A stretch of DNA of 55,806 bases. It comes from Salinactinospora qingdaonensis (GTDB lineage Bacteria; Actinomycetota; Actinomycetes; Streptosporangiales; Streptosporangiaceae). The stretch lies in NCBI RefSeq assembly GCF_039539445.1, contig NZ_BAABDD010000031.1:1-55806 (forward strand). Reading direction: 5' to 3'. The position numbers were made by a program, and so were the translations under genes. This document shows positions 1 through 6,220 of the stretch, piece by piece; positions within the stretch are counted from its first letter, which is position 1; the number at the start of each line of letters is the position of its first letter. The notes under the pieces are model-generated. The model was not told the origin of the DNA. It searched no databases and saw only the letters and a list, made by a program, of their open reading frames with translations.

Positions 1-1
1 G

Positions 2-94
2 TGCCAGCGCATCTGCGCCCTCAACGCCGCGATCTGGCACAACTGGCTCATCGACGCCCCCGTCAAACGCTCCCTGACCGCCTACGACCACTGA
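2..94 (+). CDS. IS982-family transposase, C-terminal end (cut by window edge)
   Basis: The first 30 codons read into the window as a transposase tail with the stretch LNAAIWHNWLI, ending at TGA 92-94. It resembles the C-terminus of the complete IS982-type transposase at 48567-49508, where the corresponding stretch is LTSAIWHHHLT. IS982 transposases are DDE enzymes, but the catalytic residues lie upstream of the window. The two copies differ enough to be different elements. The element's right end should lie between the stop codon and about 125, because AvrD-like coding sequence resumes after that. The family call rests on a short tail and is therefore moderate. Confidence 0.6.
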   Translation, partial: CQRICALNAAIWHNWLIDAPVKRSLTAYDH

Positions 95-125
95 CCAGCA
101 ACAACCATTCCCCATCAACGATCTA

Positions 126-605
126 GGGCCGGCCAGTTCGCGCTACTTCGGTGACGGGTTCAAGTTCCGGCGCCAGTCGATCGAGGACGTCCACGTCGAT
201 ATGGATGCCCTCACCGCTGCAGCCACCGTGGGCCTCCATACAGTCCAGGGCGCCAGGCCCACCCCTGAAGGAATCGAAGGTGACTACCAACCTTCGGTGA
301 CAATGGTCGATTGCTTCGTCGTCAATCTGCAACTGGCCCAAGTGCTGATGTACGAGATGGATGGGATTCGCCGTAGCGACAGCAACACGCTGTGGATGCT
401 CAACACCGTTCTCGAAGCCCAGCACCCCCATCGCAGCACTGCCCCGCCGCTGAGGGCCCACACCAACGTGACTAATAAGCACCTGCTCACGCTACGCGGC
501 GACACCTGGCGCAACGTCGACCTTGCCGGCACTCTGGCCGGTGTTGAACTGCGCTGCTCTTTTGCCCACCAGTTGCCCGCCTCGGCCGTACCCATCACCG
601 GTTGA
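126..605 (+). pseudogene. AvrD-family protein, C-terminal half only (5' end removed by IS)
   Basis: The frame is open from the IS end through 605. It contains SRYFGDGFKFRRQSIEDV and, further on, YQPSVTMVDCFVVNLQLAQV, MYEMDGIRRSDSNTLWM and VELRCSFAHQLP. These match my recollection of the C-terminal half of actinobacterial AvrD-like proteins, which are about 300 residues long with two similar halves; Pseudomonas AvrD directs syringolide-type signal synthesis. The first ATG in frame (201) lies inside the conserved block, so it is not a natural start. The remnant of about 155 residues begins where the IS982-type element ends, so I infer the insertion deleted or separated the N-terminal half. The following NTPase gene starts 43 bp downstream and may have shared its operon. 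Confidence 0.6.
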
Positions 606-648
606 TCTCGACCGAAACGGTTTTGCCACCAAGATAGGAGCCCCACCA

Positions 649-1359
649 ATGAAACTAGCGATCTCTGGAACCTACTCCTCCGGCAAGACACTGACCGTGA
701 TGGCGCTGTCGCACTACACGGGCATCCCGCGCACACTGGCCAAGACCATTCGCGAAATTCTTCCCGAAGCCGTGCCCGGCAAAAGCCTAGCCCAATGCAC
801 CTGGGCGGAGTTCCTACAGCTCATGGTGCGCCGCCATGTTGAGCGCGCCGTACACGAGAAACTACAGCCCGGCAGCTTCATCTCCGACGGATCGTCGTTG
901 CAGGAATGGACCTTCGGCAAGGCCCGCACCTTCTACGGAACCATGAATCCCGCCGAGGTCGCGGAGCTGACGCCAGCAGCTCACCATCGCACCGAGGACG
1001 TCCAGATGCGCTACTTCGACGAAGCCCTCGACCAGTTCGGCCACGCCTTCAAGCAGCATGTGGCTGCTACCTTCGACGCCTTCGTTCACCTTCGCCACGA
1101 ACTCCCCCTGGCCGACGACGGTCACCGTCCCATGAACGAGAGCTTCCGCTCTACCTGCGACCAGATGTTGCAGACCATTCCAGAGGAGATCGGGATTCCC
1201 CACTACGTCGTTTCAGGCAATCTGCACGAGCGTCTCAACACCATCGTCGATCTTTTCGAGTTGCCCACCGTGCGCGACATAGACGGAGCGATCGCACTGG
1301 CGGAAAAGGAACACGCCAAGCTGGACATGCGCTTCGAGACCGAGCGCGTCCGCGCATGA
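649..1359 (+). CDS. P-loop NTPase / kinase-like protein (AAA_28, NadR-like)
   Basis: The 236-residue protein opens with a Walker A motif, GTYSSGKT, at residues 6-13, typical of AAA_28/NadR-type nucleoside kinases. The middle contains FISDGSSLQEW, which resembles the DG/DR element in the phosphate-transfer loop of such kinases. The ATG at 649 has a GATAGGAG ribosome site at a good distance; an upstream in-frame ATG at 523 would overlap the AvrD remnant and has no good site. Substrate is unknown. The gene directly follows the truncated AvrD gene, so it may have lost its original promoter and partner to the IS insertion. It could be a small-molecule kinase for the AvrD product, but that is speculation. 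Confidence 0.6.
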   Translation: MKLAISGTYSSGKTLTVMALSHYTGIPRTLAKTIREILPEAVPGKSLAQCTWAEFLQLMVRRHVERAVHEKLQPGSFISDGSSLQEWTFGKARTFYGTMNPAEVAELTPAAHHRTEDVQMRYFDEALDQFGHAFKQHVAATFDAFVHLRHELPLADDGHRPMNESFRSTCDQMLQTIPEEIGIPHYVVSGNLHERLNTIVDLFELPTVRDIDGAIALAEKEHAKLDMRFETERVRA

Positions 1360-1443
1360 CCGACCCGTGCGGGGGGCGACCAGCCTGGCGGCGCTCGCCT
1401 CCCGCGCGGACGGTAGCGGCTCCCCGACTATGCTAGATTGACC

Positions 1444-1460
1444 TTAACGTCAACGTTTAA
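1444..1460. promoter_or_regulatory. Candidate MerR operator upstream of merR
   Basis: The sequence TTAACGTCAACGTTTAA is an imperfect palindrome 25 bp before the merR start and just after a TTGACC hexamer (1438-1443). It shares the core TTAACGT-N-AACGT with the motif at 1910-1925 upstream of the transporter. MerR-family proteins bind dyads in the promoter spacer, so autoregulation plus transporter control is likely. Confidence 0.55.
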
Positions 1461-1484
1461 CTGTGTACCGTGTCTGAGTGAAGT

Positions 1485-1892
1485 ATGGACGCTGCTGAGC
1501 CTGAGGTCATGCGGATCGGCGAGCTGGCGCGCCGCGCCGAGGTCACACCTCGGACGATCCGCCACTATGAGGAGCTGGGGCTGCTGTCCCCTGGAGAGCG
1601 GGCATCGTCGGGTTATCGTTACTACACCGAGCGTGAGCTAGCGCGTCTCAACAAGATCGGCCAACTCAAGGACCTTGGCCTGACGTTGGAGGAGATCGGC
1701 TCGGTCATCGACCTCTACTTCACCGACCCCACCGGCGCTCAGGGCAAACGCAAGGTGTTGCAGATCCTACGCGGCCATCTCAGCCAGACACAGGCACGCC
1801 GTGAGAGCTTGGAGCGCTTCGAGCGCGAGCTGAAAGAAAACATTGCCAAGGTCGAACGGTTGCTTGCCGAAGCCGAGAGCGGGCAGCCGTAA
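1485..1892 (+). CDS. MerR-family transcriptional regulator
   Basis: This 135-residue protein has the MerR N-terminal winged helix: MRIGELARRAEVTPRTIRHY at residues 9-28 followed by LGLLSPGER and GYRYY. A long coiled-coil dimerisation helix with Arg/Glu-rich sequence fills the C-terminal half. There is no Cys cluster, so it is not a metal-sensing CueR/MerR type; a small-molecule effector is more likely. The ATG at 1485 and the internal one at 1509 are both possible starts; conservation begins near the second. It lies 57 bp before an MFS exporter, and both genes carry a similar palindrome upstream, which suggests that it controls the exporter. Confidence 0.85.
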   Translation: MDAAEPEVMRIGELARRAEVTPRTIRHYEELGLLSPGERASSGYRYYTERELARLNKIGQLKDLGLTLEEIGSVIDLYFTDPTGAQGKRKVLQILRGHLSQTQARRESLERFERELKENIAKVERLLAEAESGQP

Positions 1893-1907
1893 TTTTTTTC
1901 GCAACTA

Positions 1908-1926
1908 GTTTAACGTTAACGTAAAC
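1908..1926. promoter_or_regulatory. Candidate MerR operator upstream of MFS exporter
   Basis: GTTTAACGTTAACGTAAAC contains a perfect 10-bp palindrome, ACGTTAACGT, flanked by T- and A-rich arms. It lies 22 bp before the exporter start in a short AT-rich island. It closely resembles the site at 1444-1460, so one regulator, most simply the adjacent MerR protein, probably binds both. Confidence 0.6.
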
Positions 1927-1948
1927 GACGTTTCGCTCAGGAGCTCGT

Positions 1949-3181
1949 ATGGGAAAGTCGACTTCCCCTCTGTCATCACGCGCGCACGCAGTGGAGGTGG
2001 GAAGCGACCAGGCACCGGTGGTCGCTCCGCTGACAGCACTGGTCATCTGCGCGTTGCTGGTACTGATGCAGCTCTACATGGCCATCCCGCTGGCACCGAT
2101 CGTCGGCGCCGACCTGGGAGCCGCAGGAGCCTCTGCGGCGCTAGCCACAGCCTTCGGCATCCCCTACGCTGTGGGCTTTCTCATCTACGGCCCCCTTTCT
2201 GACCACTATGGGCGCAAAGCGATCCTCGTGCCGGGCATGGCCGCGCTAGCCGTGATCACCGCTGTACTGGCCCTGGCGCCCTCGTTGCCGGCGGTGGGCA
2301 GCCTGCGCGCCCTCCAAGGGCTCGTGGCGGTGAGCTTCTCTCCGGTGGCACTGGCCTACCTGTCCGAGGCGCTGCCGCCCCGCTGGCGCACCACCGCCAT
2401 CGGCGCGGTCTCTACCGCCTACATGGTGGCCGGAATCGCCGGCCAGGTCTATGCTTCAGCGGTGGCCCTGGCGTGGGGATGGCGGTGGACCTTCGGCCTT
2501 GCGGCTGTGGCCCTGGGGGTAGTTGCCCTAGCGTTGATGGCGATCCTGCGCGAACCTCCTCGCTCGAGCGGCGCCGCGACGCTGGCCCAACGCTTCCGCC
2601 AGCTCGGTGCCTTGGTCAGACAGCGTGCCCTGGCCCTCCCATGCCTGTCCGCCTTCACCATGCTGCTGACGTTTGTGGCCATGTACTCTGCGCTCGGCCC
2701 CCACCTCCAGGCCCGATTCGATCTTGCCCCTGACGCCGTGCTGCTGGTGCGGCTGGCCGGGTTGCCGGGGATGCTGGTCGCTCCCCTGGCCGGTGCCCTG
2801 GCTGGGCGCTTCGGTCTGGCGCGCGTTGCTATCACCGGTTTCCTGGTCGCCGCTGTCGGCCTGGCCATCGAGGCCCTTGCCAGCGCCACCCTGTGGGCGC
2901 TCGTCTTGGCCAGCGTGGTCTTCGTAGCCGGCATCGCCACCACTGTGCCCGCCATGATCGCGCTGTTCGGTGCCCGTGCCGGACAGGCACGGGCAGCAGG
3001 GATCGCTCTCAACGGGTTCATGCTCTTTCTGGGCGCCAGCGCCGGCCCTTTCCTGGTGGAACTGCCACTGGAGTTCGCGGCGCTGCTCGCCGTCTTGGCC
3101 GTGATTCTTGCCTGCGGGGCGGGGCTGGTGGCGTTGAGCACTCCCTCGTCGCGCTCTCCCGCCTCCCCTGCCCGCAGGTGA
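1949..3181 (+). CDS. MFS transporter (drug/metabolite efflux type)
   Basis: The 410-residue protein is almost entirely hydrophobic, with about 12 predicted membrane segments starting near residue 28. The MFS signature between segments 2 and 3 reads GPLSDHYGRKAIL (about residues 81-93). The overall pattern fits proton-coupled exporters of the Bcr/CflA or AraJ kind; the substrate cannot be read from the sequence. A ribosome site, CAGGAG, precedes the ATG. The gene follows merR with its own promoter region and precedes an NAD(P)-binding protein by 34 bp, so the three genes probably form a stress or detoxification unit. Confidence 0.85.
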   Translation: MGKSTSPLSSRAHAVEVGSDQAPVVAPLTALVICALLVLMQLYMAIPLAPIVGADLGAAGASAALATAFGIPYAVGFLIYGPLSDHYGRKAILVPGMAALAVITAVLALAPSLPAVGSLRALQGLVAVSFSPVALAYLSEALPPRWRTTAIGAVSTAYMVAGIAGQVYASAVALAWGWRWTFGLAAVALGVVALALMAILREPPRSSGAATLAQRFRQLGALVRQRALALPCLSAFTMLLTFVAMYSALGPHLQARFDLAPDAVLLVRLAGLPGMLVAPLAGALAGRFGLARVAITGFLVAAVGLAIEALASATLWALVLASVVFVAGIATTVPAMIALFGARAGQARAAGIALNGFMLFLGASAGPFLVELPLEFAALLAVLAVILACGAGLVALSTPSSRSPASPARR

Positions 3182-3215
3182 AACGGTAACTAGCAGGGAA
3201 ACAGGGGAGTCACCG

Positions 3216-3866
3216 ATGAACAAGATCGTGGTGTTTGGCGCCGGCGGGCGGAGCGGGCGGGCGATCCTGTCCGAAGCGCGGTCACGGGGCCATCAGGTCA
3301 CGGCCGCCATACGCGCCCCACAGAACCACCCCGACCTCGTGGAGCATGCCGACTTCTTGGTGCAAGCCGACGCGATGTGCCCCGGCGACGTCGCTGAGGC
3401 CGCCGCGGGCCACGACACCGCGGTCAACGCCACCCGCTCGGCCGGCACCATCGCCGCCGATCACCTCGTCAAGCTCAATGATGCGCTGTTGAGCGGGCTG
3501 ACCGAGGCAAGGGTGGCGCGGTTACTGGTCGTTGGCGGTGCCGGCACCCTGGAGATAGCCCCTGGTCTGCAGTTCGTCGACACCGCCGCCTTTCCCCACT
3601 CTGCCAAGCCCCGAGGGATCGCCCACCGAGAGGCATTGCAGGCCCTGCGGGCGTCGTCCACATGGGTGGACTGGGTCTATGTGACTCCTCCGCCCGCCTT
3701 CGTGCCGCACGGTCCCAGGACCGGGGCCTACCGGATCGCTGATGCCCGATTCCTCGTCGACGCCCCCGACTCCAGCGCGATCTCCTATGCCGACTACGCG
3801 ATCGGCATCGTCGACGAAATCGAGTTGTGCCGCTACCACCGAGAACGCATCGTGCTCACCCGGTGA
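3216..3866 (+). CDS. NAD(P)H-binding oxidoreductase, atypical SDR / NmrA-like
   Basis: The protein (216 residues) begins MNKIVVFGAGGRSGRAI, a Rossmann dinucleotide-binding loop GxGGxxG followed by a helix. The central LLVVGGAGTL and the size match the atypical short-chain dehydrogenases grouped with YwnB/NmrA-like NAD(P)-binding proteins, which often act as flavin reductases or redox sensors. No classical Tyr-xxx-Lys active site is evident. An AGGG/GGGGAG ribosome site precedes ATG 3216. It probably belongs to the merR-exporter unit. Its partner on the other side (cbiX) is convergent. Confidence 0.75.
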   Translation: MNKIVVFGAGGRSGRAILSEARSRGHQVTAAIRAPQNHPDLVEHADFLVQADAMCPGDVAEAAAGHDTAVNATRSAGTIAADHLVKLNDALLSGLTEARVARLLVVGGAGTLEIAPGLQFVDTAAFPHSAKPRGIAHREALQALRASSTWVDWVYVTPPPAFVPHGPRTGAYRIADARFLVDAPDSSAISYADYAIGIVDEIELCRYHRERIVLTR

Positions 3867-3965
3867 GCCCAGCCGTTTCCGCGCCCCGGCTCGAGCCCCC
3901 ACCGTTGCGGCGAAAAACGGGGCCGGGGCAGCGCACGGCACCAGGACGGCCCCAGCGCAGTGGTC

Positions 3966-4652
3966 CTAGTCCTGCAATGCCAGCGCCGTGGCCTCGAAAC
4001 GGGCCACCACCGCCGCAGCGATCTCCGCGTCGGGGCACAGCGGCGCAGCGACCGCGTCCGCGCCCACCTCAGCGAGCCGCTGGTGGAACAACCCCGGTGC
4101 CAGCAGCCACGAGGCCACCCCCACGCGCTGGTAGCCTTCGGCACGCGCCGCCCGCACCTGCTGGGCCACCGTGGGCTCGCCCGTGGCGATATAGCCCACC
4201 CGCACCGGTGCGCCCACCAGCTCAGCCAGCCCTTGGGCCGCCTCGGCGACTTCGGCGTTGGCCGAGGGGTCCGACGAGCCCGCCGCGGCCAGCACCACCG
4301 GGTCCCCGCTGCGCCAGCCCGCCGCGGCCAGCCGGCGCGCGGCAACCGACAGCAGCCGCTCGTCACGCCCTAATGCCGCAGTGAGCTGGGCATCACCGCG
4401 GCCCACCCGCTCCAGTTGAGCCGGGATGTCAACACGCACGTGGTAGCCGGCCGCCAAAAACGCCGGCACCACCACGATCGGCCCCTCGATCGTGGCCGCG
4501 ACCTCGCCCACGTCAGGAGAACACACGTCAGCAAAAGCCAACCGCACCGGCGCCGGGCAGTGCGCTCCCACCTGGGCGGCCAACCAGCGGGCGACCTCCA
4601 CCCCGCGGGGCTCGCGCGTACCGTGCACCGCCAAAATCAGTGTCGGGGTCAC
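3966..4652 (-). CDS. cbiX: Sirohydrochlorin chelatase (CbiX/SirB-type)
   Basis: The 228-residue protein begins with LILAVHGTREP and contains VVPAFLAAGYHVRVD, the two histidine-bearing motifs of class II chelatases. The second half repeats the fold (VLAAAGSSDPSAN; VASWLLAPGLFHQRL), so this is the long, two-domain form. It inserts iron (or cobalt) into sirohydrochlorin. As the last gene of nirB-nirD-hemD-cbiX, it should supply siroheme for NirB. The gap to hemD is only 9 bp, which indicates co-transcription. Metal specificity cannot be decided from sequence alone, but the nitrite reductase context favours iron. Confidence 0.88.
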   Translation of the reverse strand: MTPTLILAVHGTREPRGVEVARWLAAQVGAHCPAPVRLAFADVCSPDVGEVAATIEGPIVVVPAFLAAGYHVRVDIPAQLERVGRGDAQLTAALGRDERLLSVAARRLAAAGWRSGDPVVLAAAGSSDPSANAEVAEAAQGLAELVGAPVRVGYIATGEPTVAQQVRAARAEGYQRVGVASWLLAPGLFHQRLAEVGADAVAAPLCPDAEIAAAVVARFEATALALQD

Positions 4653-4661
4653 GCTCGCCTC

Positions 4662-5831
4662 CTAACTCTTGGGTGCACACGGGTCGGTGTCCAGGGCCAG
4701 CCGGTAGCCGCGCTTGACCACGGTCTGGATGATCTTGGGATCGCCCAACGCGGCGCGCAGCCGCGCTACCGCCGTCTCCACCGCGTGGGCGTCGCCGTCG
4801 CCCCCCAGCGACGCCAGCAGATCATTGCGGTCGCGCACCTGGCCCGGCCGGCGTGCCAGTTCCCGCAGCACCCGCATCAGCGCCGGCGAGACCGGGCGCA
4901 GGCAGCCGTCGACCAGCACCGCCTGGCCGCGTAGCCGCAGCTCGTGGCCGGCCGCCGTCAACAGGGGCGCGGTCTCGGGCAGCTCCTCGGCCAGCCGTTT
5001 GACCAGCGCACCGATCCGGGCCCGGTCGGGCCACACGGTGGCGATGTCGCGCGCCATCAACGGGCCGGCCGTCACCGGCCCCACGCACATGGCCAGCACC
5101 GGCCCCTGCAACGCCGCGACGAGGCGCTCCTCATAGCCCAAGACGCGCGAGCGCTCCAGCAGCCCCGCCGCCGCGGGAGCGCTGGTGAACGTCACCGCGT
5201 CGATCCCGCCGTTGATCACCGTCTCGATCAGCCGATCCAGCGGCACCACGTCCTCTGGAGTGGTCCAGCGGTAGACCGGCACCTCCACCACGTCGGCGCC
5301 GGCCATCCGCAGCGCCGAGCAAAAGTCGGGCAGCGGTTCGCCGTGCAGTTGGACAGCGACCCGCAGCCCGGCCACGCCGCACTCCAGCAGGTACTCCAAA
5401 ACCTCGGCGGAGGACTCCGAAGGCGGCGACCACTCTTCGGTCAGGCCCGCCGCGCGGATGGCGCCCTTGGCCTTGGGGCCGCGCGCCATCACCCGCGAGC
5501 GGCGCATGCCTGCCACGAGCGGTTCGGCCAGCCCCCAGGTTTCGCAGGCCTCCACCCAGCCGCGGAAACCGATGCCGGTCGTGGCCACGACAATATCGGC
5601 GGGACGCTCAGCCAGTTCCCCAGACACCGTCATCAGACGCTGGTCGTCGCTGATGGGTACGATGCGCAAGGCCGGCGCCGCCACGACCTCGGCGCCGCGG
5701 CGGCGCAGCAGCGCCGCCAGCTCGTCGGAGCGGCGCGCGGCGGTGACCGCTACGGTGAAGCCTTCCAGCGGTGCCACCTCCGGCGACGTGCGGTGAGACT
5801 GCGGACTGAGCGTCTCCATCAGCGCGTTCAT
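4662..5831 (-). CDS. hemD: Uroporphyrinogen-III synthase fused to a winged-helix DNA-binding domain
   Basis: Residues about 20-270 form a HemD domain: VAVTAARRSDELAALLRRRG at the start, then VVATTGIGFRGW and DAVTFTSAPAAAGLLE. Residues about 285-380 form an OmpR/PhoB-type winged helix with LTAAGHELRLRGQAVLVDG, SPALMRVLRELARRPGQV and TVVKRGYRLA. The HemD part closes hydroxymethylbilane to uroporphyrinogen III, the siroheme precursor; the tail suggests a second, regulatory role. This fusion is known in actinobacteria. The start codon overlaps the nirD stop (ATGA), so translation is coupled. Target DNA of the tail is unknown. Confidence 0.9.
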   Translation of the reverse strand: MNALMETLSPQSHRTSPEVAPLEGFTVAVTAARRSDELAALLRRRGAEVVAAPALRIVPISDDQRLMTVSGELAERPADIVVATTGIGFRGWVEACETWGLAEPLVAGMRRSRVMARGPKAKGAIRAAGLTEEWSPPSESSAEVLEYLLECGVAGLRVAVQLHGEPLPDFCSALRMAGADVVEVPVYRWTTPEDVVPLDRLIETVINGGIDAVTFTSAPAAAGLLERSRVLGYEERLVAALQGPVLAMCVGPVTAGPLMARDIATVWPDRARIGALVKRLAEELPETAPLLTAAGHELRLRGQAVLVDGCLRPVSPALMRVLRELARRPGQVRDRNDLLASLGGDGDAHAVETAVARLRAALGDPKIIQTVVKRGYRLALDTDPCAPKS

Positions 5832-6214
5832 GACGTTCCGCCCTTCGACCCCGTGGCGATCTCGATCACACCGTCACGCTCGCGCACCGGATAGGTGGTT
5901 TGGCGCACCGTCGTGTCGTCAAAGCACACCCCGCTACGCAGCGAGAACACTTGCTTGAGCATAGGCGAGGCCACCGTTGGCTCGCCGCCGCGGTCCCCCA
6001 CGATGCCGCGCGCCATCACTGCGGCGTTGCTGAAGGGGTCAATGTTGTCGATCGCGTACAGGTTACCGTCGAAGGTACGAAACAGGGCGGCTTGGGAGCC
6101 GTCGGGCAGCAGGATGGCCACTCCGCGCTCGGGGGCCAGGCTCGCGCTGGCGCAGGCGGGAATCCACACCTGGGTGGCGGTGGCGTCAGTGGTGTCAAGC
6201 GTCAGTACAGACAT
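5828..6214 (-). CDS. nirD: Assimilatory nitrite reductase small subunit
   Basis: The 128-residue protein matches the Rieske-like NirD fold: VAILLPDGSQAALFRTFDGN and YAIDNIDPFSNAAVMARGIV, with SPMLKQVFSLRSGVCFDD near the end. NirD proteins lack the Cys/His pairs of true Rieske centres; that is also the case here (no CxH...CxxH). It partners NirB in NADH-dependent reduction of nitrite to ammonium. It begins 6 bp after nirB and its stop overlaps the hemD start. Confidence 0.93.
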   Translation of the reverse strand: MSVLTLDTTDATATQVWIPACASASLAPERGVAILLPDGSQAALFRTFDGNLYAIDNIDPFSNAAVMARGIVGDRGGEPTVASPMLKQVFSLRSGVCFDDTTVRQTTYPVRERDGVIEIATGSKGGTS

Positions 6215-6220
6215 GTCCGG

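Noticed and set aside
2449..3223. Long antisense frames over the MFS exporter
   Set aside because: They mirror the membrane protein's codon bias and have no recognisable motifs.
3883..3929. GCCCCGGC/GCCGGGGC terminator between convergent genes
   Set aside because: Only 8-bp arms with a loop over 30 nt; too weak to call.
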